From an uncultured Clostridia bacterium (GTDB lineage: Bacteria > Bacillota > Clostridia > Lachnospirales > Bianqueaceae), in NCBI GenBank assembly GCA_947570515.1, contig CANOUM010000024.1:1-15005 (forward strand): DNA of 15,005 bases, written 5' to 3'. Positions 7,899-14,812 of this stretch are shown in pieces (position 1 is the first letter of the stretch; the number at the start of each line of letters is the position of its first letter). The notes below the pieces were generated by a model. That model ran no database searches and was not told where the DNA came from. It saw nothing but the letters and a program-made list of their open reading frames with translations. A program made the position numbers and the translations under genes.

Positions 7899-9272
7899 AT
7901 GTCACATTCTCAAAATTTTACGCAGGGCAAAATCTTTGCCCCCTTAATTCAGTTCGCTTTACCTATTTTAGCAGCTCTGCTGCTGCAAACCATGTATGGC
8001 GCTGTTGATATGCTGGTCGTGGGCCGCTATGCCGCTTCTGCCGATGTGTCGGCTGTGTCGACCGGCAGCTGGCTCATGCAGCTCGTGACTTCTTTTGTCG
8101 TCGGCATTGCCATGGGCACCACGATCCTGCTGGGCAGAAAGCTTGGCGAAGGTCGCCCTCAAGAAGCCGGTAATATCGTAGGCGCAAGTATCGTCCTGTT
8201 TTTGATGATAGCCGTACTGCTGACGGTGGTGATGGAACTCACTGCTCCGCTTCTGGCGCATGTGATGCAGACGCCGCCTGAAGCACTGAAGGCCACCATT
8301 TCATATACGCGTATTGGCTCAGCCGGCCTGGTTTTCATTGTGGCTTACAATGTACTGGGCAGCGTTTTTCGTGGTATCGGTGATTCGAAGATGCCTTTTA
8401 TTACCGTGGCCATTGCCTGTATCATCAATATTGCCGGAGATTTTCTTCTGGTAGGCGTATTGCATATGGCCACAGCCGGAGCGGCGATTGCCACCGTAGC
8501 AGCACAGGCCATCAGCGTACTGCTTTCTTTGCTGATTTTGCGCAGGCGCAGCCTTCCATTTCATGTTAGCCTGAAACAGCTAAAAGCAGACTGGCATACC
8601 ATGGGCGGCATTTTTAAACTCGGCCTTCCCATCGCCTTTCAGGATGTACTGGTGAGTATTTCATTTCTGGCCATCACTGCTATTGTCAATTCTTTAGGCG
8701 TGATCGCTTCTGCCGGCGTCGGCGTAGCCGAAAAACTCTGCGGCTTCATTATGCTTGTCCCTTCCGCCTTTGGACAAGCTATGTCCGCATTTGTCGCTCA
8801 AAACATGGGAGCCCAAAAACCGCAGCGCGCTAAAAAAGCCCTTTTTTGCGGCATCGCCGCTTCCTTAGGCGTAGGCGTGCTGATGGCCTATTTTTCCTTT
8901 TTCCACGGCTCTTTGATGACCGGCATTTTCTCACAGGATGCCGCCGTTGTAAGCGCCGGTGCACAGTATCTAAAGGCTTATGCCATCGACTGTCTGCTGA
9001 CTTCCTTTTTATTCTGTATGACCGGATATTTCAGCGGATGCGGTAAGACCACATTTGTCATGCTGCAGGGCATCATCGGCGCATTTGGCGTACGTATTCC
9101 CGTTTCCATGCTCATGAGCCGGATTTTGCCGCTTTCACTGTTTCGCATAGGCCTGGCTACCCCCTGTTCCTCCCTGCTGCAGGTGCTGCTCTGCTTAGGA
9201 TATTTATGGTATATGAACCGAAAAACTTCCTCTGCGCCTGCCTCTTTACACACCTGCCAAAAAAACATATAA
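7899..9272 (+). CDS. MATE family multidrug/toxic-compound efflux transporter
   Basis: A 457-residue integral membrane protein with about 12 hydrophobic helices in two six-helix halves, the normal MATE size. The N-terminal segment PLIQFALPILAALLLQTMYGAVDMLVVGRY is a classic MATE first repeat, and the equivalent GLPIAFQDVLVSISFLAITAIVNSLG begins the second half near residue 245. Members of the family export cationic compounds in exchange for Na+ or H+. The ATG follows AGGAGG (7883-7888) by ten bases. If the leader is a guanidine-IV riboswitch, a guanidinium-related substrate would fit, and the protein would resemble the clostridial mepA-type transporters controlled this way. That assignment depends wholly on the leader. 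No accessory gene is in the operon. Confidence 0.93.
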   Translation: MSHSQNFTQGKIFAPLIQFALPILAALLLQTMYGAVDMLVVGRYAASADVSAVSTGSWLMQLVTSFVVGIAMGTTILLGRKLGEGRPQEAGNIVGASIVLFLMIAVLLTVVMELTAPLLAHVMQTPPEALKATISYTRIGSAGLVFIVAYNVLGSVFRGIGDSKMPFITVAIACIINIAGDFLLVGVLHMATAGAAIATVAAQAISVLLSLLILRRRSLPFHVSLKQLKADWHTMGGIFKLGLPIAFQDVLVSISFLAITAIVNSLGVIASAGVGVAEKLCGFIMLVPSAFGQAMSAFVAQNMGAQKPQRAKKALFCGIAASLGVGVLMAYFSFFHGSLMTGIFSQDAAVVSAGAQYLKAYAIDCLLTSFLFCMTGYFSGCGKTTFVMLQGIIGAFGVRIPVSMLMSRILPLSLFRIGLATPCSSLLQVLLCLGYLWYMNRKTSSAPASLHTCQKNI

Positions 9273-9273
9273 T
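9245..9273 (+). promoter_or_regulatory. Promoter of the isochorismatase-like gene
   Basis: TTTACA (9245-9250), a 17-base spacer and a perfect TATAAT (9268-9273). It overlaps the 3' end of the MATE gene and lies about 30 bases before the next start codon, so the hydrolase can be transcribed independently. Confidence 0.6.
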
Positions 9274-9304
9274 GACTATATCATTTTTATAAATGGAGGC
9301 TCTT

Positions 9305-9832
9305 ATGCAGCATATTCTGATTGTGGTTGACATGCAAAATGATTTCATTACCGGCGCCCTCGGCACAAAAGAGGCCGAGGCCATTGTCCCGGCGGCTGCG
9401 TCCAAAATCCGTTCCTTTTCCGGCAGGGTCCTATTCACAAGAGATACGCATCAAGCAGACTATCTAAGCACTCAGGAGGGACGTATCCTTCCGGTAGCTC
9501 ACTGTATACAAGGCACTCATGGCTGGCAGATTCATCCGGAGCTGGCAGCTTTGTGCACAGAGCCGCCTATCGATAAGATCACCTTTGGCTCCTCTGAGCT
9601 GGCTCTGCATCTGCAGGCTCTCAATCAAATAGAGACCATTCAAAGCATCACTCTGATTGGTCTCTGTACAGATATCTGTGTGATTTCTAACGCGCTGCTT
9701 CTCAAGGCTTTTCTGCCGGAAGCAGAGATCATCATAGATGCCGCCTGCTGCGCCGGCGTGACGCCGCAATCACATCAGACGGCTCTGCAGGCCATGAAGG
9801 CCTGTCAGATTCAAATTGAAAACGAGAATTAA
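9305..9832 (+). CDS. Isochorismatase-family cysteine hydrolase (nicotinamidase-like)
   Basis: A 175-residue cytoplasmic hydrolase. The triad expected for the family is visible: Asp9 in VVDMQNDF, Lys91 in DKITFGS, and the nucleophile Cys125 in GLCTDICV. A possible metal-binding set resembles nicotinamidases: Asp47 and His49 in TRDTH, and His67 in VAHCIQGTHGW. The nicotinamidase reaction, nicotinamide to nicotinic acid for NAD salvage, is therefore plausible, but other amide substrates occur in this family. I chose the ATG at 9305, which follows GGAGG (9295-9299) correctly; the in-frame ATG at 9293 overlaps that site. Its 3' end overlaps the convergent MazG-like gene by a few bases. Confidence 0.88.
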   Translation: MQHILIVVDMQNDFITGALGTKEAEAIVPAAASKIRSFSGRVLFTRDTHQADYLSTQEGRILPVAHCIQGTHGWQIHPELAALCTEPPIDKITFGSSELALHLQALNQIETIQSITLIGLCTDICVISNALLLKAFLPEAEIIIDAACCAGVTPQSHQTALQAMKACQIQIENEN

Positions 9833-10182
9833 TCTTCGTACATCGTTTCAATCTCATCCCATGTACGGCTGAGGTTGCTTGTGGCCTTTTTTTCATAGGC
9901 CTCACTAAATTCCTCAGGCGTAATGCCGAAGCAGTCCATCATATCGATCCAGTACATCATGACATCGCTGCATTCTTCCACAAAATGTGCGCGTACATGG
10001 GGATTTTCCATGATGGCTTTTTCGCCTTTTTTCTTAATAATGGCGATCACCTCACCAATTTCATCCACCGTCCATAACAGACTGCTGCGCCCGAAATCCG
10101 GCGTATGCGGATGCCATTCCGGATGCTTTTCCAGCAGATCCTTTTGATAGTTTAACATATCAGATATTTTTAAATCGCTCAT
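9829..10182 (-). CDS. MazG-like nucleotide pyrophosphohydrolase
   Basis: A 117-residue all-helical protein with the MazG/all-alpha NTP-pyrophosphatase metal site: Glu41-x-x-Glu44 (VDEIGEVIA), then Glu70-x-x-Asp73 (EECSDVMMY) after 25 residues. Such enzymes bind Mg2+ and split nucleoside triphosphates into monophosphate and pyrophosphate, often to clear damaged or unwanted nucleotides. It is the single-domain size seen in many Firmicutes, not the full two-domain MazG. The start at 10182 is supported by GGAG four bases upstream. It is convergent with the isochorismatase gene (stops overlap) and divergent from the HAD gene. The precise substrate is unknown. Confidence 0.85.
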   Translation of the reverse strand: MSDLKISDMLNYQKDLLEKHPEWHPHTPDFGRSSLLWTVDEIGEVIAIIKKKGEKAIMENPHVRAHFVEECSDVMMYWIDMMDCFGITPEEFSEAYEKKATSNLSRTWDEIETMYED

Positions 10183-10200
10183 TGTTTCTCCTTTTTTCTA

Positions 10201-10213
10201 TGTAGATACTACA
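10201..10213. promoter_or_regulatory. Palindrome in the divergent mazG-like/HAD promoter region
   Basis: TGTAG-ATA-CTACA is a perfect 5-3-5 inverted repeat between the two divergent genes. It overlaps a possible plus-strand -10 (GATACT, 10205-10210, 17 bases after TTGTTT at 10182). It could be an operator; no regulator is identified. Confidence 0.35.
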
Positions 10214-10220
10214 CTCATTT

Positions 10221-10249
10221 ATTTTATCTTTTCCTTCCCTGTTTTTCAA
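10221..10249 (-). promoter_or_regulatory. Promoter of the MazG-like gene
   Basis: Minus strand: -35 TTGAAA (10249-10244), a 17-base spacer, -10 TAAAAT (10226-10221). Transcription would begin about 30 bases before the start codon at 10182 and cross the palindrome at 10201-10213. Confidence 0.55.
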
Positions 10250-10260
10250 GGAGATTTTAC

Positions 10261-11004
10261 ATGAAACCTCTGCAAAAGCTTTGCTTAAATACTAAATCTG
10301 TCATCATCTTTGACATGGATGGCACACTGATTGACTCCATCGGCATCTGGAATCATACCGATGAGCTGCTTCTGCGTCATTTTGGCGCCTGCGCGCCCCC
10401 GCTGCTGCAGATCCAGCGCGAACGGGATGCGTTTTTGGCGCAGCATACGGATACCGATATTTATCTGGCTTATTGCGCCTATTTAAAAGAAAAGTATGCG
10501 CTTACGCCGTCTCCGGCGGATATTTTGGCTCAGCGCTGGGAGATTTCCGGTCACTATCTGCGCACGCAGGTCGACTATAAGCCGCAGGCGGAGCTTGTGC
10601 TGCAGGCTCTGAAGCAGGCTGGCAAACGGCTGGCTCTGGCTACCGTGACTACGCGTGTGCAGCTGCAGATCTATGAACGGGAGAATATAAATTTGCGCCG
10701 CAAGGCCAGGCTGAGCGAAGTATTTGATCTGCTCATTTCCAAAGAAGATATTGTGCACAAAAAACCACACCCTGAAATTTACCAAAAAGTGATGGCTCAT
10801 TGGAACGTGCTGCCGCAGGACTGCCTGGTGTTTGAGGATTCTTATCTGGGCGTGCTGGCCGCTAAAAATGCGGGGATCGAGGTTGTGAATGTGTATGACG
10901 CGTATGCAGAGCCTGATCGGGTTAAAATAGAGGCTTTGGCCGATTATGGGCTCACTGCTTATCAGGAATTTTTGGATGTGCTGCGTCCGGCCGGCGAATC
11001 TTGA
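10261..11004 (+). CDS. HAD-superfamily hydrolase (phosphoglucomutase/phosphatase-like)
   Basis: A 247-residue HAD enzyme with all four motifs: motif I Asp18-x-Asp20 in IIFDMDGTLIDS, motif II Thr128 in LALATVT, motif III Lys168 in HKKPHPE, and motif IV Glu192-Asp193 in VFEDSYLG. The helical cap inserted after motif I (about residues 28-100) marks it as subfamily I, like beta-phosphoglucomutase and small-molecule phosphatases. It is therefore a probable cytoplasmic phosphomonoester hydrolase of unknown substrate. The ATG follows AAGGAG (10248-10253). GC content and codon use resemble the upstream genes. It is probably monocistronic, since the next gene has its own promoter. Confidence 0.88.
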   Translation: MKPLQKLCLNTKSVIIFDMDGTLIDSIGIWNHTDELLLRHFGACAPPLLQIQRERDAFLAQHTDTDIYLAYCAYLKEKYALTPSPADILAQRWEISGHYLRTQVDYKPQAELVLQALKQAGKRLALATVTTRVQLQIYERENINLRRKARLSEVFDLLISKEDIVHKKPHPEIYQKVMAHWNVLPQDCLVFEDSYLGVLAAKNAGIEVVNVYDAYAEPDRVKIEALADYGLTAYQEFLDVLRPAGES

Positions 11005-11028
11005 TTTTTTTTGCAAACTCAGTATAAT
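11001..11028 (+). promoter_or_regulatory. Promoter of the CsoR-like regulator gene
   Basis: TTGATT (11001-11006, overlapping the HAD stop), a 16-base spacer and TATAAT (11023-11028). The leader to the start codon is about 70 bases. Confidence 0.5.
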
Positions 11029-11104
11029 AAAGAGCATAAATACGTTTCCACTCAAATGGCTGATAAAGACTGCAAACTTACATAAAATCAAAGGAGGAAT
11101 GCAT

Positions 11105-11371
11105 ATGATGGCAGACAAGGCTCAGGTGAGCCGGCTTCTGAGAACAGCCCGCGGCCAGATCGACGGCATCCTGAAGATGGTCGAAGAGGATCGCTACTGC
11201 ATGGATATCTCACATCAGGTCATGGCAACAGGCGCTATTTTAAGAAGAGCTAACAAAGAAATTATCCGCGCTCATATGAAGGGCTGTATCGCCGATGCTC
11301 TCTCCAGTGAGAACAGTGATGAAAAGATCGACGAATTAATGGACATTCTTGATAAATTCAGTCATGAATAA
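11105..11371 (+). CDS. CsoR/RcnR-family metal-sensing transcriptional repressor
   Basis: An 88-residue all-helical DUF156-type repressor. The three copper ligands of CsoR occur at the expected spacing: Cys32 (RYCMDISHQ), His57 and Cys61 (AHMKGC). The conserved N-terminal helix RLLRTARGQIDGILKMVEEDRYC is diagnostic of the family. Such proteins bind promoter DNA as tetramers and release it when Cu(I) (CsoR) or another metal binds. The His at the middle position argues against the persulfide sensor CstR. Of several adjacent ATG codons (11099, 11105, 11108), 11105 lies best after AAGGAGG (11091-11097). No copper exporter or chaperone is nearby; the next gene is a metallopeptidase 17 bases downstream, so the two are likely co-transcribed. 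Confidence 0.9.
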   Translation: MMADKAQVSRLLRTARGQIDGILKMVEEDRYCMDISHQVMATGAILRRANKEIIRAHMKGCIADALSSENSDEKIDELMDILDKFSHE

Positions 11372-11388
11372 AAGAAAGGAATCATCTT

Positions 11389-12627
11389 ATGAATTTTAAC
11401 GAAATCTCCGGTCAGCGTCAGCTGACCTTCATGCAGCAGTTTGATTACATCCGCGAAGCAGGCACGCCCGCCGAGCTGCAGGCCGCGCAGACCATTCAGC
11501 AGGAACTGGCCGCCTTTGGCGTAGACAGTCATACCGAAGAATTTGAAATCGATACCTGCCAGATTCTCGAGGCTACCTTTACCGTAACCGAGCCCTACGA
11601 AAAAACCTATACTATCGCCGGTTACGGCCGCTGCGGCAATACGCCGGACGGCGGCATCGAGGCCCCCTTCCTCTATGCAGAAAACGGCGACGATATCAGC
11701 CTGTCCTATGCCCGCGGCAAAATCGTAATGGTAAATAACCCCATGCGACCCGACATGTATCAGAAACTCGTCAAAGCCGGCGCCGTCGCATTCCTTACCG
11801 TCACCGGTGATCCCATCGATGAAGGAGTCGACCGTACTCCCAGCGCCAGAGCACTCCCGCCCATGGCGGAAACACCGATTCAGGGCGCTGCTCTTCACCA
11901 TATCGACGCAGCCGAAATCGTAACCCGCGGAGCTGAAAGAGCCCGCCTGACGCTAAAACAGCAGTCCGGCAAAGCCACCTCCCGCAATATAATCGCGCGG
12001 ATTCCCGGCACAGATCTTGCCGCTGAAATCCTCACGCTTACTGCTCATTATGATTCTGTCCCTGCCGGTAAGGGCGCGTATGACAACATGGCAGGCTGCG
12101 CCATCATTATGGAGCTCTGCCGCTATTTTAAAGCGCATCAGCCACGCCGCACACTGGAATTTGTTTGGTTTGGCGCTGAAGAAAAGGGACTTGTCGGCAG
12201 CCGCAGCTATGTGACTGCTCATGAAGACGAACTTGTACATCATATGTTTAATATGAATGTGGATCTGGCCGGTCAGCTAATCGGCGGCACTGTTGTCGGC
12301 GTGACCGGTGATGCTGCGATCTGCCATATGATTGAATATATGGCGCATGAGATTGGCATGGGTATGAGCACCAAGAATCAAATTTGGGGCAGCGATTCCA
12401 ACTCCTTCGCTTGGAAAGGCGTGCCTGCTATGACTTTAAATCGCGATGGTTATGGTATGCATACCCGCCATGATACGATTGAGCTGATCTCTCCCTGGTC
12501 ACTGCAGCGGAGCGCGCAGCTGCTGGGCTATATCGCCGACCGCTTGGCCCAGATTCCTGTGATGCCTTTCCCGAGGCAGATTCCGGAGGAGTTCACCAAT
12601 CAGCTGAATCGCTTTTTAAATCGGTAA
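11389..12627 (+). CDS. M28-family zinc metallopeptidase
   Basis: A 412-residue aminopeptidase-type protein. The co-catalytic metal ligands of family M28 are visible in order: His220 (TAHYDS), Asp232 (AYDNMAG), catalytic Glu264 and ligand Glu265 (FGAEEKGLVGS), Asp292 (MNVDLAG) and His358 (MHTRHDT). Residues ~80-195 form an inserted PA-like domain. There is no signal peptide or membrane segment, so it is probably cytoplasmic and handles peptides. The ATG follows AAAGGA (11375-11380). It lies 17 bases after the metal-sensing repressor and probably shares its mRNA; whether its expression responds to metal is inference. A strong terminator follows. Confidence 0.9.
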   Translation: MNFNEISGQRQLTFMQQFDYIREAGTPAELQAAQTIQQELAAFGVDSHTEEFEIDTCQILEATFTVTEPYEKTYTIAGYGRCGNTPDGGIEAPFLYAENGDDISLSYARGKIVMVNNPMRPDMYQKLVKAGAVAFLTVTGDPIDEGVDRTPSARALPPMAETPIQGAALHHIDAAEIVTRGAERARLTLKQQSGKATSRNIIARIPGTDLAAEILTLTAHYDSVPAGKGAYDNMAGCAIIMELCRYFKAHQPRRTLEFVWFGAEEKGLVGSRSYVTAHEDELVHHMFNMNVDLAGQLIGGTVVGVTGDAAICHMIEYMAHEIGMGMSTKNQIWGSDSNSFAWKGVPAMTLNRDGYGMHTRHDTIELISPWSLQRSAQLLGYIADRLAQIPVMPFPRQIPEEFTNQLNRFLNR

Positions 12628-12650
12628 TCTATATTGTTCCAAATAAAAGT

Positions 12651-12690
12651 AAGCTGCATGACTCATATATCATGCAGCTTGTTTATTTTA
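12651..12690. terminator. Bidirectional intrinsic terminator
   Basis: AAGCTGCATG (12651-12660) and CATGCAGCTT (12671-12680) form a perfect 10-pair stem with a 10-base loop. The plus side is followed by GTTTATTTT and the minus side by ACTTTTATTT. It sits between the convergent M28 and small-protein genes and can serve both. Confidence 0.85.
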
Positions 12691-12978
12691 TGCAACCGTG
12701 TAAATCTTTACAGCGGGCTCCGCATTCCACAGCGGCTTTAATCCAACAAATACATCATTTTGAAACATTGCACTGGAAAGATAGGCCTGTGCATGCTCTG
12801 CGCTGTCAAACCCGTGCAGCACCTGAACATCTTCATCGCGAATCAACAAATCTTTTGTCAAAGCTCCTTCAATCGTATCAAGAAATGGCTGCCGATAATC
12901 GTTATAAACCTTTGCCGCAGCCGGACGCTTTGCCTCGTTAATTTGCATTGTAATTTCAAGATAAGCATTTACTTTCAT
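12688..12978 (-). CDS. Small hypothetical protein, dimeric alpha/beta-barrel-like
   Basis: A 96-residue protein that I cannot assign to a named enzyme. It starts with a beta-strand (MKVNAYLEITMQI), has helices rich in Ala/Asp and a closing strand (AVKIYTVA), with a central LLIRDEDVQVLHGFDSAEHAQAYLSS segment. This layout resembles small stress-responsive or antibiotic-biosynthesis-monooxygenase-like dimeric barrels (ferredoxin-like fold). There is no signal or membrane segment. The start at 12978 has a strong GAGGAGG. It is transcribed away from the HxlR regulator at 13150, whose predicted operator overlaps its promoter. HxlR-type regulators often control divergent redox or detoxification genes, so a role in reactive-compound response is plausible but unproven. 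Confidence 0.75.
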   Translation of the reverse strand: MKVNAYLEITMQINEAKRPAAAKVYNDYRQPFLDTIEGALTKDLLIRDEDVQVLHGFDSAEHAQAYLSSAMFQNDVFVGLKPLWNAEPAVKIYTVA

Positions 12979-13023
12979 TATAAAAACCTCCTCATTATTT
13001 TACTCATCTCTGAGCTTGACTAT

Positions 13024-13052
13024 ATTTTAGCGATATAGCTTATCATAAACAA
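13024..13052 (-). promoter_or_regulatory. Promoter of the 96-residue protein gene
   Basis: Minus strand: -35 TTGTTT (13052-13047), a 17-base spacer, -10 TAAAAT (13029-13024). The spacer contains one arm of the inverted repeat at 13036-13043. Confidence 0.5.
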
Positions 13053-13075
13053 GATATAAGTAAATTTATAAGCTA
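13036..13075. promoter_or_regulatory. Inverted repeat, candidate HxlR operator
   Basis: TAGCTTAT (13036-13043) and ATAAGCTA (13068-13075) are perfect inverted 8-mers whose centres are 32 bases apart, about three helical turns, in the AT-rich divergent region. The left arm lies inside the minus-strand promoter spacer, so binding there would block the small-protein gene. Confidence 0.4.
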
Positions 13076-13095
13076 CTAACTAATTTAATAGTAAC

Positions 13096-13124
13096 TTGTA
13101 ATTTTAAAGTATATTTGCTATAGT
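13096..13124 (+). promoter_or_regulatory. Promoter of the HxlR-family gene
   Basis: TTGTAA (13096-13101), a 17-base spacer and TATAGT (13119-13124) preceded by TGC. The start codon lies about 25 bases downstream. Confidence 0.55.
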
Positions 13125-13149
13125 ATCTCTAGACAGGAGGTTTTGAAAT

Positions 13150-13524
13150 ATGTATACGCCTAAATTAGAAAAAGATATTCGCTGTCCGCTGGAATACGGA
13201 CTTGATATTTTCGGCGGCAAGTGGAAATCAAGAGTAATTTGTGTGTTAGCTGCCAAAGAAACTTTACGATACAGCGCCTTACGCAAAGAAATGACAAATA
13301 TAACAGATGCCGTCTTGGCTGCTACATTAAAAGAACTGATAGCAGATGGTATGATTGAACGTATCCAGTTCAATGAAATACCGCCGCGGGTGGAATACAG
13401 TCTTACGGATAAGGGACTCTCTGTTGTTCCCATTCTGCAGAGCATCTGTAAATGGTCCGGCGCGTATCATAAAGAAGATAATGAAAACACATTACTGCAG
13501 TGTCAAAAATGTGATTATATTTAA
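13150..13524 (+). CDS. HxlR-family winged-helix transcriptional regulator
   Basis: A 124-residue regulator with the hallmark N-terminus CPLEYGLDIFGGKWKSRVICVL (Cys12), followed by the recognition region SALRKEMTNITDAVLAATLKELIADGMIER and the wing ending in VEYSLTDKGLSVVPIL. HxlR proteins act as dimers. Several sense electrophiles or oxidants through the cysteine just before the first helix, which is present here. It also ends in a Cys-x-x-Cys pair (118 and 121), an unusual tail that could bind metal or form a disulfide. The start follows AGGAGG (13135-13140). It is divergent from the 96-residue protein and likely controls it. There is no strong terminator after it, only a weak A/T pairing near 13528-13541. 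Confidence 0.92.
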   Translation: MYTPKLEKDIRCPLEYGLDIFGGKWKSRVICVLAAKETLRYSALRKEMTNITDAVLAATLKELIADGMIERIQFNEIPPRVEYSLTDKGLSVVPILQSICKWSGAYHKEDNENTLLQCQKCDYI

Positions 13525-13842
13525 TTAAAAAACTCCTTTTTCGGAATTGTGTACCCGTAAAAATAGGTTATAATAACATTTACAATCAGGATTTGAAGCC
13601 GTTAAAATTTTAGGCTGTTGCCATCCATTATCGGATGAGATTAAAATACTTCAAAAACCTTGAAACCCAAAGGTTTATCGCAGTTTGCTCACCTTATCCG
13701 TTTATACGATTTCGCACAAATTTAACCTTGTCCATGCATCTTATAAGGTCAAAAACAAGGGGAAAACAATCTGACTACAAAATATTACAACGTGGGGAAG
13801 TTATTGCCGCCTGGTATAGATTCACTATTAGAAGGAATAAAA
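13525..13842 (+). other. AT-rich intergenic stretch with a promoter, no recognised gene
   Basis: A candidate promoter lies at 13547-13574 (TTGTGT, 16-base spacer, TATAAT), giving a leader of about 260 bases before the HAD gene. Short repeats occur: AAACC/GGTTT around 13657-13678 and CCTTGT/ACAAGG around 13727-13760. Short open frames are present (for example one ending QFAHLIRLYDFAQI), but none has a ribosome site or a family I know. It may hold gene debris or a leader of unknown kind. Confidence 0.4.
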
Positions 13843-14460
13843 ATGGAAAACATAAAATGGATTTTCTTTGATATCGGTTCAACGCTTATAGATGAAAGTG
13901 AATGTTATAAGTTAAGATACTGTGAAGCTGTTGCGGATACAACGATCAATGTTGAGGACTTTGAAAGAAAAGTTATCGAATTTTCTAAGCAAAACATAAA
14001 GGGTGATCACGAAGCTGTCAAGTACTACGGTTTGAGATTACCACCATGGCATAAAGAGGCGGAAAAGCCATATGCCGATGCGGAATACGTTTTGAAGCAA
14101 TTATCAGACAAAGGATATCGTCTTGGTGTTATAGCAAATCAAAGCGCGGGAACAAGGGAACGCCTTTCAAACTGGGGAATTTTAAAGTATTTTGACATCA
14201 TTTTAGCTTCTGCGGAGGAGGGTATCTCAAAGCCAGATATAAATATATTTCGTCGTGCGTTGACTTCTGCAAAATGTTTACCTGCCAATGCTGTTATGAT
14301 TGGAGATAGATTGGATAATGACATCACACCCGCTAAAAAAATTGGAATGAAAACGGTATGGATCAAACAAGGTCTCGGAGGATTGGCAAGCGCCGTTCAA
14401 AAAGCGGAGCAGGCAGATTGTGAAATAGAGAAACTGTCGGAATTATTAGAGTTATTATAA
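13843..14460 (+). CDS. HAD-like hydrolase with variant active-site motifs
   Basis: A 205-residue HAD-fold protein. Motif I is FFDIGSTLID: nucleophile Asp10 is present, but the usual second Asp is Gly12. Motif II (GVIANQS) has Asn99 where Ser/Thr is usual. Motif III is Lys130 (SKPD) and motif IV is Asp155/Asp160 (GDRLDNDI). The FDIGxTL form is frequent in a Firmicute HAD subgroup, but the loss of the acid/base Asp makes a standard phosphatase role uncertain. I chose the ATG at 13843 because AAGGA precedes it closely; an upstream GTG at 13792 has no such site. Base composition is lower in GC than the central genes, and mobile-element-like repeats follow, suggesting accessory DNA. Confidence 0.82.
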   Translation: MENIKWIFFDIGSTLIDESECYKLRYCEAVADTTINVEDFERKVIEFSKQNIKGDHEAVKYYGLRLPPWHKEAEKPYADAEYVLKQLSDKGYRLGVIANQSAGTRERLSNWGILKYFDIILASAEEGISKPDINIFRRALTSAKCLPANAVMIGDRLDNDITPAKKIGMKTVWIKQGLGGLASAVQKAEQADCEIEKLSELLELL

Positions 14461-14496
14461 AACCTACTCTCATGGAACGAAATACTATGGGTACAA

Positions 14497-14638
14497 GCCG
14501 AGGGCTTATTATCAACCGAAAACACGGTTTTGCATATGGACAAATACTTCCCTTATTTCGGCTCGTGAGGGCAAAAGCAAGGGAATTTTATTTATCTGAA
14601 TGCAAAAATCCTTTTTCATTGGGTAATAAGCCCTCGGC
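14497..14638. repeat. Fold-back (imperfect inverted repeat) element
   Basis: The ends are perfect 15-base inverted repeats: GCCGAGGGCTTATTA (14497-14511) and its complement TAATAAGCCCTCGGC (14624-14638). Similarity continues inward: TTTTGCAT (14528-14535) with ATGCAAAA (14600-14607), TTCCCTT (14548-14554) with AAGGGAA (14579-14585), and related bases between, so each arm is about 60 bases around a short centre (CTCGTGAG). This looks like a MITE-like or element-associated palindromic repeat; it encodes nothing convincing. No target-site duplication was identified. Confidence 0.7.
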
Positions 14639-14644
14639 GTTTGA

Positions 14645-14699
14645 GAGCGAAATACACCGCTTGCACAAACCTGCGCTGCGCGCAAGCGGTATTTCGCTC
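14645..14699. repeat. Long GC-rich hairpin
   Basis: GAGCGAAATA then CCGCTTGC (14645-14664, with a CA bulge) pairs with GCAAGCGG then TATTTCGCTC (14682-14699): 18 pairs and a 17-base loop. It begins 7 bases after the fold-back repeat. There is no T tract, so it is not an evident terminator; a recombination or transfer site is possible. Confidence 0.65.
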
Positions 14700-14812
14700 C
14701 TGCACACGGTGCACCGCCCGAAAAAGAGAGCGTCAGAGACAAACTCAGGCAGTTGCAGGAACAGGGCAGACAGCAGCCACGCAGAAAGAAATCCTTTGAC
14801 AGAGAAAAGTAA
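14645..14812 (+). pseudogene. Possible C-terminal remnant of a mobilization-type protein
   Basis: An open frame of 55 codons without a start codon ends at a TAA (14810-14812). From about 14687 it reads like a real, charged C-terminal tail: FAPAHGAPPEKESVRDKL, then RQLQEQGRQQPRRKK and SFDREK. Basic, Gln-rich tails of this type end some relaxases of clostridial conjugative elements, but this resemblance is from memory and weak. There is no upstream domain in frame, so if real it is debris left by element decay. Confidence 0.35.

Noticed and set aside
13635..13871. A 78-codon open frame upstream of the second HAD gene
   Set aside because: It has no ribosome site, overlaps the HAD start in another frame, and has no recognisable family features.
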